64,000 nucleotides of DNA from Comamonadaceae bacterium (GTDB lineage Bacteria > Pseudomonadota > Gammaproteobacteria > Burkholderiales > Burkholderiaceae_C): the NCBI GenBank assembly GCA_027488215.1, contig JAIYCB010000026.1, positions 1 through 64,000 of the forward strand, read 5' to 3'. The translations under genes and the position numbers were made by a program. Below, piece after piece: positions 47,587 to 56,540 of the stretch; positions within the stretch are counted from its first letter, which is position 1, and each line of letters opens with the position of its first letter. The notes beneath the pieces are model-generated. The model saw only the letters and a program-made list of their open reading frames with translations, had not been told where the DNA came from and made no database searches.

Positions 47587-48459
47587 TTAAGCAGAAGCAG
47601 CGATCAGCTGCTGGGCCAACGCATGCAAACGCGTGCCTGGCCGGGTCAAGTCGGTCACGATGCTCATGTGGTTCAAGCCCGGCAAGGCTTCGGACACCGG
47701 CACAGTTTTGGGACCCCAAGCCTGGTGAATCAGGCGAATGTGGCGCAGGAATTCAGCGCTCTCGTCGCCCCCCGCCACGGCGTACAGCACGCCCTTTCTT
47801 GGAAGTTGCCATTTGGCGGGGCTGGCCATGCGCACCTGCGCTGGCGTGAGCCGCAAGTCACCCTGCAGAAAAGGCGTTTTGCGCATGCACTCCAGGTCAA
47901 ACACACCCGAGATCGCCAAGGCTTTGGTCAACAGTCCTGCAGGCAAATCACGACCGAGCTTTTTCCAGTCACAGCCCAGCAGCATGGCCGCCAAGTGCCC
48001 ACCCGCCGAGTGTCCGATCACGGTGATGTTGTCTGGATCGCCGCCATGCTCTTCAATGTGACGCCAAACCCAGGCCGCAGCTCGGGCCATCTGCATACCG
48101 ATGTCAGGGATGGTGACCGACCGCTCGGGCGTGCCGGGGCACAACGCGTAATTGACCATCACCACGCAAGCGCCTAGGTCACACAAACTCGGGGCGACAA
48201 AGGAGTTGTGCGATTTGTCCAAGCTGCGCCAATAACCACCGTGGATAAAAATCACCACAGGCGCACCGGCACGTGCTGCGGGAAAGATGTCCAGTGTTTC
48301 ATTCAGGCCGTCGCCATAGGCCACGTCCAGCAAAGGTTGATGCGTTTCACGCGCATGCTTTGAGGCCCGGGTCCAATTGGCTAAGTGATCCGCAAAGTCG
48401 GGCACCAAGGCCCGGTTGTTGTACATGCTGTCATGCCAAGCGCCATCTTTTTTGGGCAT
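47587..48459 (-). CDS. Alpha/beta hydrolase, arylformamidase-like
   Basis: This 290-residue serine hydrolase has the oxyanion motif FIHGGYWRSLDKS, the nucleophile elbow VIGHSAGGHLAAM and a late His in GLNHMSIVTDL. The HGGxW motif and the N-terminal region (WHDSMYNNRALVPDF) resemble kynurenine formamidase-type (KFase) hydrolases, but esterases of the same family look alike. The ATG at 48459 has CGGAGA upstream; an in-frame start at 48495 is not needed. Confidence 0.85.
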   Translation of the reverse strand: MPKKDGAWHDSMYNNRALVPDFADHLANWTRASKHARETHQPLLDVAYGDGLNETLDIFPAARAGAPVVIFIHGGYWRSLDKSHNSFVAPSLCDLGACVVMVNYALCPGTPERSVTIPDIGMQMARAAAWVWRHIEEHGGDPDNITVIGHSAGGHLAAMLLGCDWKKLGRDLPAGLLTKALAISGVFDLECMRKTPFLQGDLRLTPAQVRMASPAKWQLPRKGVLYAVAGGDESAEFLRHIRLIHQAWGPKTVPVSEALPGLNHMSIVTDLTRPGTRLHALAQQLIAASA

Positions 48460-48511
48460 GGTTGTCTCCGGTGAGCATTGTTCTTGGACTACCATCTTGA
48501 CACACGAGGCG

Positions 48512-50731
48512 TCAGATTTTCATCTCCAGGCGCAACTGCACGTTGCGCCAATTGCGGTCTGTGGTTCGCGCCGTCTCCAAGAAACTACCGTTGGCAAAGG
48601 TAGAGGCAGTCACGTACTCTCGCGGCACCAGGTTGCTGATGTTGAGGCGCAAGGCCGTAGCCGGAGAAAATCGCCACAAACCATACACATCGGCCACCCG
48701 CTTGACGCCTTGGTAAGACAACTGCTGCTCAGTGCGCTGGGTGCTGTAGTCCGGGTTCCAGTTGAGGTTGCCGCCCAGCGTGAGAGGCAGCCCACGCAAG
48801 CGGTAGTCCGCCCCGAGGTTGGCCGTCATGCCCGGCTGCTGGTCCAGCCGGTTGTTGGGGCCTGGAACATCCTTGACACGGGAATGGAAAAAGCTGGTGT
48901 TGGCGCGGATATCAATTGGCAATGCATCTGCGATCCACTGGTTGAGACGGAACTTGGCTTCTAGCTCAAGGCCTTGAGTGTAGGCGTCGCCCAAGTTGGT
49001 GGGCGAGGACACATAGCGTTGCGTCGCATCGTTGTAGGACGTGGTGTACCTGATCAATTGTGTGATGTTGCGACGGAAGAGGTTGGCACTGAGCACTCCG
49101 CCCTGGTCCAGATAGCGCTCAAAGGCGACATCAATTCCCGTGGCCAGTTCTGGCTTCAAGTCAGGGTTGCCTGTGCGGTCAGGCTGGGTCCAGGTGTTCT
49201 CCCCCAAGGAGGGCACATACCGCGCCACCAGGTTGTACAAAGTGGGGGTCTTGTAACTGCGCGTCAGGCTCATGCGCACCTGATCGCGCTTTTTCGGATC
49301 AGGTCTCCAGACGGCATGCAGCAAAGGCGTCCAGACCGCGCTTTCATTGCGTTTGAGCACGTCGTTGACGGTGCCTTCGGTCAGCAAACTTTCGTACCGA
49401 AGGCCCGCATAAGCCGACCAATTGGCGTTGATCTTGAATTCATCTTGCGTGTAGGCCGCCCAGCGAAGGGTTTTGGCATTGAGATTACCCCCCTCGTCCA
49501 TGCTGGCTTCGTTGCCTTTTTCATCGCGCTGGACCTGTTCAATCTCAAAACCCGTCACGATTTGGTGGCCATTGTCCAGTGCCCGTGTCCACTTGCCATT
49601 GAAACTGCCGCTGGTGTCCACAAAATCCTGGGTCTCAAACCCATTGCGCAGCAAGGGCTGGCCGCTGCTGCCCAGAACACCGCTCGCGCCCGTCTGGTCC
49701 ATGCGGTAAACGTAGCGCGACTCGCCCAGACCAAATCGCAACTCCAACCGGTCATCGGCCGACAAGCGCTGAGCCCACTGGCCATTGAGGCGGCCCATGG
49801 AAAAACGACTGCGTGTTTGCGACTGAGCACTGTCGCTGACGAAAGGACTGTCCAGGCTCGTAACACGGGCACTGGCTTGGCTGTCCCAATTGGCTCCCAT
49901 CAGGAATGGCGTGAGTGTGAGGCTTCTGCCTTTTTCACCTCTCCATTGAAGCCGTGCGTTGGCGTGGATTGCCTGGCGGTGACCCAGGCTGGTGTTCTCG
50001 CGGAAGCGGTCCGTGCTTTGCGTGGATTCCGTGACGGTGCTGGACTCGCCGGGGCGGTAGGTGTCCATGCCGGACAATGTAAAGGTGCCCACCAAGGGCT
50101 CGGTTTTAAGGTTGTGAACCCAGTTCACCACTGTCGAGCCTTCGCCATGCTCGTGACTGCGAGTGATCCTCAAATCGTCAGGGTTGGCTTTTTGTCCCTC
50201 ACGCAGGATGATGTTGATGGTGCCTGCGATGGCACGCGCCCCGGTTTCGGCCGTAGGGGCACGCATGATTTCAATTTTCTCGACCTGTTCGGGGGTGAGT
50301 GAATCGATGGAAAAGCCTGGTGGTACTCGCTGACCATCCATCAGAATTTGGGTGTACCCGCCACCCAGGCCCCGCATGCGAATGGCACCGCCACGACCGG
50401 GGGCACCCTGCACCGTGACACCCGGCAAGCGCTTGAGCACCTCGCCCAAGGTGGCGTCGCCTTGTTTTTCGATCTCTTCACGACCAATGACGATTTTGGA
50501 GGCCGAAGACTCTCTCCTCGCCTCCGTGTCATTGTTTCGGTTGCTGCGGATTTCCACTTGACCGAGATCAGTCGGAGCGGCCACGGGCGCCGTGACAGAA
50601 GTTGTGGTGGGTGTGGCGCTGGCAGGACTTTGAGCCCAGGCCCAAACGGGCAATACAGACAAGGCAAGACCTGCAAGTTTCAGGCTGTGGACCAGGGGGG
50701 GGAGGGTGGGGGTGAGGTGAGGTGAGCGCAT
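48512..50731 (-). CDS. TonB-dependent outer-membrane receptor
   Basis: This 739-residue outer-membrane receptor has a signal peptide ending near AWAQSPASA. Next comes a plug domain (IVIGREEIEKQGDATLGEVL, RLPGVTVQGAPGRGGAIRMR, then PPGFSIDSLTPEQVEKIEIM). A long 22-strand barrel ends in a terminal aromatic-poor LRLEMKI strand. The plug's GGGYTQILMDGQRVPPG resembles siderophore or catecholate receptors, but the ligand is unknown. No regulator or TonB genes are adjacent. Confidence 0.92.
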   Translation of the reverse strand: MRSPHLTPTLPPLVHSLKLAGLALSVLPVWAWAQSPASATPTTTSVTAPVAAPTDLGQVEIRSNRNNDTEARRESSASKIVIGREEIEKQGDATLGEVLKRLPGVTVQGAPGRGGAIRMRGLGGGYTQILMDGQRVPPGFSIDSLTPEQVEKIEIMRAPTAETGARAIAGTINIILREGQKANPDDLRITRSHEHGEGSTVVNWVHNLKTEPLVGTFTLSGMDTYRPGESSTVTESTQSTDRFRENTSLGHRQAIHANARLQWRGEKGRSLTLTPFLMGANWDSQASARVTSLDSPFVSDSAQSQTRSRFSMGRLNGQWAQRLSADDRLELRFGLGESRYVYRMDQTGASGVLGSSGQPLLRNGFETQDFVDTSGSFNGKWTRALDNGHQIVTGFEIEQVQRDEKGNEASMDEGGNLNAKTLRWAAYTQDEFKINANWSAYAGLRYESLLTEGTVNDVLKRNESAVWTPLLHAVWRPDPKKRDQVRMSLTRSYKTPTLYNLVARYVPSLGENTWTQPDRTGNPDLKPELATGIDVAFERYLDQGGVLSANLFRRNITQLIRYTTSYNDATQRYVSSPTNLGDAYTQGLELEAKFRLNQWIADALPIDIRANTSFFHSRVKDVPGPNNRLDQQPGMTANLGADYRLRGLPLTLGGNLNWNPDYSTQRTEQQLSYQGVKRVADVYGLWRFSPATALRLNISNLVPREYVTASTFANGSFLETARTTDRNWRNVQLRLEMKI

Positions 50732-50841
50732 CTATCCATTTTGACAGCACCCGGAGGATGGCGTGTCAAGCGCTCGAAAAAGCCAGGGTCAGCGCTATGG
50801 CCCCACCTGAATCCATAGGGCTGGCTTGACCCCTTGCAATA

Positions 50842-52296
50842 TCAGTCGCCCGCTTTGAACAAAGCCGCCACCTTTCGCTTGGGTTTGATGTTGGCTGAAA
50901 TCGAAGAGCGTGGCGTTTTGGGAACCGCAGCTTCCCAGCTCGGAGCGGCATCTGTAGAGGATGCTTCGTAGGGTTTTTCGAAGAAAGGGTCGCGGTTGAC
51001 GGGAGCGGGACGGAAACCACCCCGGCGTTCGCGAGGTGCGTCCAGGGCATCTCGCGGGTCAAAGTCATCCCGGCGGCGGACTTCTGAAGATCGGCCACGA
51101 GGACGGTCGTCGGCGCGTGCTCCCCATTTTTCGGGTGCGGGGCCTATTGGGCGGGTGTCCAACTGGAGGGTTTCGACCTCCAGCTTTTTCTTGATTAATT
51201 TTTCAATGTCGCCAACCAGACGGGTATCAGAGGGGCTGACCAAGGTCACTGCCAAACCGGAGGCTCCGGCACGGCCCGTGCGGCCAATGCGGTGAACATA
51301 GTCTTCGGCGTTGAAAGGCACATCGAAGTTGAACACCGCTGGGACATCCTTGATGTCCAAGCCACGCGCGGCCACATCGGTGCACACCAACAAATCGACT
51401 TCGCCCTGCTTGAAGGCTTCCAGGGCCTTCAGTCGCTCGTCTTGGCTCTTGTCGCCATGCAAAGCGGCGGTGCGCAGGCCTTCACGCTCAAGCGATCGGG
51501 CCAGACGGCCACAGCCAAGCTTGCTGTTCACAAAAATGAAGGCTTGTTTGATGCCCCTGTCGTCGAGCACTTTGCGGATCACACGGCGCTTATCGTCTTC
51601 TTGGGCGGCGTAAAACCGTTGCTCCACGGTTGAAGCAGTTTCATTCGGACGAGCGACTTCGATGGTGATCGGGTTTTGCAGGTAACTGTTCGCCAGCCGC
51701 TTGATCTCGGGCGAGAAGGTAGCCGAAAACAGCAGCGTGGTGCGCTGCTTGGGCAAATAGCTCAGGATGCGCTGCAAATCAGGCAAAAAGCCTATGTCGA
51801 GCATGCGGTCGGCTTCATCGAGCACCACGTATTCGACCTGATTGAGGACCGCGTTTTTGGCTTCAATGTGGTCCAACAGACGACCAGGCGTCGCGACCAA
51901 GACCTCGACGCCCTGTTTGAGCTCCAGGGTCTGGGGCTTCATGTCCATGCCGCCAAACACCACCGCGCTGCGCAATTGGGTGTACTTGGCATACATCTTG
52001 ATTTGCTGGGCCACCTGATCAGCCAACTCACGTGTGGGCAACAAGACCAAGGCGCGTACCGGGTGTCGGGCGGGCGAGGTGGAGGGGTTCTCGTGCTTGA
52101 GCAGCCGCTGGAGCAAGGGCAGCGAAAACGCGGCCGTCTTGCCTGTGCCCGTCTGGGCTGCACCCATGACATCTTGGCCTGTCAACACCACCGGAATGGC
52201 TTGGGCCTGAATAGGGGTCATGGATTCGTAGCCCATTTCGGCCACGGCTCGTGCCAGCGTAGGTGCCAGCGATAAATTGGAGAAAGAATCGGTCAT
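50842..52296 (-). CDS. rhlE: DEAD-box RNA helicase, RhlE-like
   Basis: This 484-residue ATP-dependent RNA helicase shows the full motif set: PIQAQAIPVVLTGQDVMG, AAQTGTGKTAAF (motif I), PTRELADQV, VATPGRLLDHIE, VLDEADRMLD (II), LFSATFSPE (III), ARGLDIKDV and HRIGRTGRAGASG (VI). A basic, Arg-rich C-terminal tail follows and ends KRKVAALFKAGD. It probably acts in RNA turnover or ribosome assembly. The family has several paralogues, so the exact symbol is a best fit. Confidence 0.92.
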   Translation of the reverse strand: MTDSFSNLSLAPTLARAVAEMGYESMTPIQAQAIPVVLTGQDVMGAAQTGTGKTAAFSLPLLQRLLKHENPSTSPARHPVRALVLLPTRELADQVAQQIKMYAKYTQLRSAVVFGGMDMKPQTLELKQGVEVLVATPGRLLDHIEAKNAVLNQVEYVVLDEADRMLDIGFLPDLQRILSYLPKQRTTLLFSATFSPEIKRLANSYLQNPITIEVARPNETASTVEQRFYAAQEDDKRRVIRKVLDDRGIKQAFIFVNSKLGCGRLARSLEREGLRTAALHGDKSQDERLKALEAFKQGEVDLLVCTDVAARGLDIKDVPAVFNFDVPFNAEDYVHRIGRTGRAGASGLAVTLVSPSDTRLVGDIEKLIKKKLEVETLQLDTRPIGPAPEKWGARADDRPRGRSSEVRRRDDFDPRDALDAPRERRGGFRPAPVNRDPFFEKPYEASSTDAAPSWEAAVPKTPRSSISANIKPKRKVAALFKAGD

Positions 52297-52408
52297 TAAC
52301 CCGTTATTGTCGCATTTTGGGCTGCCATTGCCAAAATTGTGGTCTGCTCACCCAGCGGAGCAAAGACCACATCACGGGTTGCCTGCACTGCCCGCTGGCC
52401 AGGGGGGA

Positions 52409-52705
52409 TCAAGCCAGGCGACGGCTCAGCGAGGTGAAGGCAGGTTTTTTGTGAGGCACTTTAGCTGGAGCGGAGCGAACGGCAACAGCTGCCGCACTGA
52501 GCATGTCCGAGACCAAAGCATCCGCGCGATCATGGGCCCCTTGGCGACTGGTTTCAAAGGCCAAACGGGTGGTTTGAGCCATCTGCGCCACAAAATTTTG
52601 AGGGTAATCACGCACCTGAAACCCCCGCAGGTTCATCACCTTCATGAAAGCATTGGCGGCCTCTTCTACGGCACGCTGGTATTCCTGGCTGGCTTCTGGA
52701 GACAT
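52409..52705 (-). CDS. Small hypothetical helical protein
   Basis: This gene of about 98 codons has no function I can recognise. The chain (MSPEASQEYQRAVEEAANAF then MKVMNLRGFQVRDYPQNFVA) is rich in Ala, Glu and Gln and likely forms amphipathic helices, ending in a basic segment VPHKKPAFTSLSRRLA. I chose the ATG at 52705 because GAGG lies 5 bp upstream; 52720 is also in frame. It lies between rhlE and a flavoprotein gene with its own intergenic space. Phasin-like packing is only a weak possibility. Confidence 0.6.
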   Translation of the reverse strand: MSPEASQEYQRAVEEAANAFMKVMNLRGFQVRDYPQNFVAQMAQTTRLAFETSRQGAHDRADALVSDMLSAAAVAVRSAPAKVPHKKPAFTSLSRRLA

Positions 52706-52782
52706 AAAGACCTCGGTCATGGATGGATTGGTTGAACACCTACATAACGCGGCCAAGGCCCTTTAGGCATACACAACCCGTA

Positions 52783-54108
52783 TCAAATTGTGTATGTCCT
52801 TGCAGAAAGACGACTCAACACGCCCTTGGCTGCCTGCTGCCCGCTGGCCAGGCAGGCCGTCAGCAGGTAGCCCCCCGTGGGCGCTTCCCAATCGAGCATC
52901 TCACCCGCGCAGAACACCCCCGGCCGCGTAGACAGCATCAAATCAGGGCCCATGGCCTGCAAAGCCACCCCCCCCGCCGTGCTGATGGCCTCGGCCAAGG
53001 GCCGGGGTCGCCTCAGAGACACGGGCAAAGCTTTGATGTGCATGGCCAAGGCTTCGGGCAAAGCCAAGCTCTCTGGCGTGCACAATTCATAAAGTAGACC
53101 CATTTTGACGCCATCCAAGCCCAATCGGCTTTTGATATGGCTGCTCAGGCTTCGGCTACCCCGCGGCCACGTCACCTCTTTAAGAACTTGCTGGGGCGTT
53201 TTGTCAGGCAACAAGTCCAACTGCAGCCCGGCATGTCCCTGTTCGGCCAAGTCGTCGCGCAGACAGGCCGAGGCGGCATACACCAAACTGCCTTCCAGCC
53301 CGTTCTCAGTGATCACAAATTCTCCCTTGCGCTCAAAGCGCGGCGACCGAGCGTTTGCCTCCAATGCTGGCACGGTCAAAACCACCGACTTGAGCGGGTG
53401 CCCAGCAAACTTGTCCTTGAAGTGCGCCGTCCAACCCTGGCCCTCACGCCCCAACACATCAAAACCGCAATTGGCTGGCTTCAAGGGGGCAACCTCGACC
53501 CCTTGTTCTTGCAAACGGGCAACCCAGGAACCGTCCGAGCCGAGTTGCGGCCAACTGGCCCCTCCCAGCGCCAGAACGGTTGCCCTTGCGTGAACTTGCA
53601 GCGCAGGGGCATCCCTTCGGCCAAAAACCAGGCGATCGTTTTGCCAGCCCAACCAACGGTGGCGCATGTGGAACTGCACCGGCACTCCTTTGACGGGATG
53701 ACGCAGTCGATGCAGCCAGGCGCGCAGAAGGGGTGCGGCTTTCATTTCGGCTGGAAACACACGACCAGAAGTACCCACAAAAGTATTCACCCCCAAACCC
53801 TGTGCCCAGTCTCGAACGCCTTGGGCGTCAAATTGGGATAGCCATTGACTGACTTCAGGCTGGCGAGCACCAAAACGCGTGTTGAACAACTCCGGGTGTT
53901 CGGCATGGGTCAGGTTCAAGCCACCCTTACCAGCCAACAAGAACTTGCGCCCCACCGAGGGCATGGCGTCAAATAGATGAACCTTCACGCCCGCGTGCGA
54001 CAGCAGTTCAGCGGCCATCAAACCCGATGGACCGCCACCTACAATCGCAACCTCTACCGAAAGCTCGAGCGCGTCAGGAAAATCAGGAGTCGTTACCGAA
54101 TGGCTCAT
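52783..54108 (-). CDS. FAD-dependent oxidoreductase, BaiN/HI0933-like flavoprotein
   Basis: This 441-residue flavoprotein has the Rossmann motif VAIVGGGPSGLMAAELLSHA, then the family signature RKFLLAGKGGLNLTHAE, ALGGASWPQLGSDGSW and the second FAD contact FCAGEMLDWEAPTGGYLLTA. These features place it in the HI0933/TIGR03862 group, whose substrate is unknown. The ATG at 54108 starts just ahead of the Rossmann fold; 54150 is open but unsupported. It is divergent from trxA. Confidence 0.88.
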   Translation of the reverse strand: MSHSVTTPDFPDALELSVEVAIVGGGPSGLMAAELLSHAGVKVHLFDAMPSVGRKFLLAGKGGLNLTHAEHPELFNTRFGARQPEVSQWLSQFDAQGVRDWAQGLGVNTFVGTSGRVFPAEMKAAPLLRAWLHRLRHPVKGVPVQFHMRHRWLGWQNDRLVFGRRDAPALQVHARATVLALGGASWPQLGSDGSWVARLQEQGVEVAPLKPANCGFDVLGREGQGWTAHFKDKFAGHPLKSVVLTVPALEANARSPRFERKGEFVITENGLEGSLVYAASACLRDDLAEQGHAGLQLDLLPDKTPQQVLKEVTWPRGSRSLSSHIKSRLGLDGVKMGLLYELCTPESLALPEALAMHIKALPVSLRRPRPLAEAISTAGGVALQAMGPDLMLSTRPGVFCAGEMLDWEAPTGGYLLTACLASGQQAAKGVLSRLSARTYTI

Positions 54109-54211
54109 GTATTTGTGGTCAAGCAAGCGGACTGAGGCGCGCGATTTCAAACAGTTTCTGTCAAAATAGACTCAACTTTAGCCGCATCTCAATGTTTTTA
54201 AGGAAAAGGCC

Positions 54212-54544
54212 ATGGCCAGCGATTTGATCAAACACACCACAGACGCCACTTTCGAAGCCGACGTGCTCCATTCCAGCCAACCTGTGGTGGTGGACTTCTG
54301 GGCCGAATGGTGTGGCCCCTGCAAAATGATTGCGCCCATCCTGGACGAAGTGGCCAGCGCTTACGAAGGCAAGCTGCAAATCGCCAAGATGAACGTGGAC
54401 GACAACCGCGACATCCCTGCCAAGTTCGGCATTCGCGGCATTCCCACCCTCATGATCTTCAAAGGCGGCCAACTCGCGGCCACCAAAGTGGGTGCCATGA
54501 ACAAGTCGCAATTGACCGCTTTCATCGACCAGCAGCTGGCTTGA
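54212..54544 (+). CDS. trxA: Thioredoxin 1
   Basis: Thioredoxin reduces protein disulfides in the cytoplasm. The 110-residue product has the active site [20 protein letters not shown], the cis-Pro region [14 protein letters not shown] and a standard C-terminal helix. TrxA next to rho is the common order in beta- and gammaproteobacteria. Confidence 0.97.
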   Translation: MASDLIKHTTDATFEADVLHSSQPVVVDFWAEWCGPCKMIAPILDEVASAYEGKLQIAKMNVDDNRDIPAKFGIRGIPTLMIFKGGQLAATKVGAMNKSQLTAFIDQQLA

Positions 54545-54586
54545 TGTTTTGATGCCGTCCGGCTGGGACGGTTGTGTCATCCACAG

Positions 54587-54612
54587 ACCGGGCCCGCATG
54601 GCCCGGTTTTGT
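54587..54612 (+). terminator. Terminator between trxA and rho
   Basis: ACCGGGCC (54587-54594) pairs with GGCCCGGT (54600-54607), followed by TTTGTTTTT. The 245-bp trxA-rho interval otherwise holds no gene I can support; it includes the long rho leader. Confidence 0.9.
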
Positions 54613-54789
54613 TTTTGGGGCCGCCCGAAAACCTGTCATAATTTCCAACAGGCAACCCGAACACGGGACAGCGCCAAGACTGCCGGAAGCACCAGCCCCC
54701 AACCCCGGGCGGCCTCCGGTCCAGAACATTTCCACCCGGTTATCCGAACAACGGTCTCCAGCAGACCGATTCGACACAGGCCCCATCCC

Positions 54790-56052
54790 ATGCATTTGAA
54801 CGAACTCAAGGCACTCCATGTGTCCGAACTCCTGAAGCAAGCCGACACGCTCGAAATCGAGAACACCGGCCGCATGCGCAAACAGGAGCTGATGTTTGCC
54901 ATCATCAAAAAACGCGCCAAAGCGGGCGAGCAGGTCTTCGCAGACGGCGTGCTCGAAATACTGCCCGACGGTTTTGGCTTCTTGCGCAGCCCAGATTCCA
55001 GCTACACGGCCAGTACCGACGACATTTACATCAGCCCCAGCCAAGTGCGGCGCTTTAACCTGCACACCGGCGACATGATCGAAGGTGAAGTGCGCATCCC
55101 CAAAGACGGCGAGCGCTACTTCGCATTGACCAAGCTCGACAAGGTCAACGACGACCTGCCCGAGAACAACAAACACAAGGTCATGTTCGAGAACTTGACG
55201 CCCTTGTTCCCCAAAGAACAGATGCGTCTGGAGCGCGACATCAAAGGTGATGAAAACATCACTGCCCGCGTCATCGACATCATTGCCCCGCTTGGCCGTG
55301 GCCAGCGCGCGCTGATCGTGGCTCAGCCCAAGTCGGGCAAGACGGTGATGATGCAGCAGATCGCGCACGCCATCACCGCCAACTACCCTGATGTGCACCT
55401 GATGGTGCTGTTGGTGGACGAGCGTCCTGAAGAAGTGACCGAGATGCAGCGCAGCGTGCGCGGCGAAGTGATCTCCTCCACTTTCGACGAGCCTGCTTCG
55501 CGCCACGTGCACGTGGCCGAAATGGTGATTGAGCGCGCCAAGCGCCTGGTCGAGCTGAAAAAAGACGTGGTGATCTTGCTCGACTCGATCACCCGCCTGG
55601 CCCGTGCCTACAACAACGTGGTGCCCTCGTCCGGAAAAGTGCTGTCGGGTGGCGTAGACGCAAACGCCCTGCAGCGTCCCAAGCGTTTCTTTGGCGCGGC
55701 ACGCAATGTGGAAGAAGGCGGCAGCTTGACCATCATCGCCACCGCTCTGGTCGACACCGGCAGCCGCATGGACGAGGTGATCTTTGAAGAATTCAAGGGC
55801 ACCGGCAACTGCGAGATTCACCTAGAGCGCCGCTTGTACGAAAAGCGCGTATTCCCGGCCATCAACCTGAACCGCAGTGGCACCCGCCGCGAAGAGTTGC
55901 TGCTGCAGCCCGAAGTGCTGCAAAAAACCCGCATCTTGCGGCAATTCATGTACAACATGGACGAAATCGAAGCGATGGAGATGGTCTTGAAGAGCATGAA
56001 AGCGACCAAAAACAACTCTGAGTTCTTCGACATGATGCGTCGCGGCGGTTGA
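54790..56052 (+). CDS. rho: Transcription termination factor Rho
   Basis: Rho is a hexameric RNA-dependent ATPase that terminates transcription. The 420-residue product starts [20 protein letters not shown]. The cold-shock RNA-binding domain follows ([11 protein letters not shown] and [19 protein letters not shown]). The ATPase has Walker [11 protein letters not shown], Walker [17 protein letters not shown], the Q-loop [20 protein letters not shown] and the R-loop region. The frame is open from 54574, but that upstream part has no Rho homology. Confidence 0.97.
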   Translation: MHLNELKALHVSELLKQADTLEIENTGRMRKQELMFAIIKKRAKAGEQVFADGVLEILPDGFGFLRSPDSSYTASTDDIYISPSQVRRFNLHTGDMIEGEVRIPKDGERYFALTKLDKVNDDLPENNKHKVMFENLTPLFPKEQMRLERDIKGDENITARVIDIIAPLGRGQRALIVAQPKSGKTVMMQQIAHAITANYPDVHLMVLLVDERPEEVTEMQRSVRGEVISSTFDEPASRHVHVAEMVIERAKRLVELKKDVVILLDSITRLARAYNNVVPSSGKVLSGGVDANALQRPKRFFGAARNVEEGGSLTIIATALVDTGSRMDEVIFEEFKGTGNCEIHLERRLYEKRVFPAINLNRSGTRREELLLQPEVLQKTRILRQFMYNMDEIEAMEMVLKSMKATKNNSEFFDMMRRGG

Positions 56053-56057
56053 TACCC

Positions 56058-56063
56058 TATAAT
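56058..56063 (+). promoter_or_regulatory. -10 element for rpmE2
   Basis: TATAAT follows the rho stop by 5 bp, giving rpmE2 its own promoter with a leader of about 65 nt. AAAAGGATT forms the ribosome site. Confidence 0.6.
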
Positions 56064-56136
56064 CGTCAGTTTTGCGGAAAGTGCTCTCAGATTGGCTGCA
56101 GAGTGGCTACCGTAGCGAAAATAAAAGGATTCCCCC

Positions 56137-56400
56137 ATGAAAGACGGCATTCACCCCAACTACCGTGAAATTTGCTTCCAAGACATGTCCAACGGTTTCA
56201 AGTTCGTGACCCGCTCATGCGCCAACACCAAAGAGATGATCACCATGGAAGACGGCCGCGAGTTGCCTTTGTATAAGCTGGACACCACCAGCGAGTCGCA
56301 CCCTTTCTACACCGGCACCCAAAAGTCGGTCGATAACATGGGTGGCCGTGTGGAGAAGTTCCGCAACCGTTTCGGCAAGACCACCACCATCGCCAAGTAA
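56137..56400 (+). CDS. rpmE2: 50S ribosomal protein L31 type B
   Basis: L31 bridges the ribosomal subunits. The 87-residue product starts [20 protein letters not shown] and is the longer type B form. Its Cys residues do not form the CxxC zinc ribbon of type A, so it should not need zinc. Such paralogues usually replace the zinc-binding L31 under zinc limitation; whether a second L31 gene exists elsewhere is not visible here. Confidence 0.96.
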   Translation: MKDGIHPNYREICFQDMSNGFKFVTRSCANTKEMITMEDGRELPLYKLDTTSESHPFYTGTQKSVDNMGGRVEKFRNRFGKTTTIAK

Positions 56401-56421
56401 TTCGCGCATTGGTGACCCCAT

Positions 56422-56454
56422 AAGGGCAGCCCGGGCAACCGGCCTGCCCTTTTT
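56422..56454 (+). terminator. Terminator after rpmE2
   Basis: AAGGGCAG and CTGCCCTT form the stem base, with CCGGG/CCGG pairing inside, followed by TTTT. Confidence 0.88.
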
Positions 56455-56540
56455 GCATGGACGCTCACTCAGCCGCATGGCCTTCCTAGAATACAAATTA
56501 CAGCAACCCCGCCTTTGCACCAGCCCCTATTTTTGCCACC

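Noticed and set aside
48974-50302. Plus-strand frame of about 440 codons
   Set aside because: It is antisense to the TonB receptor gene, which has clear plug and barrel features.
54577-55821. Minus-strand frame of about 410 codons
   Set aside because: It is antisense to rho.
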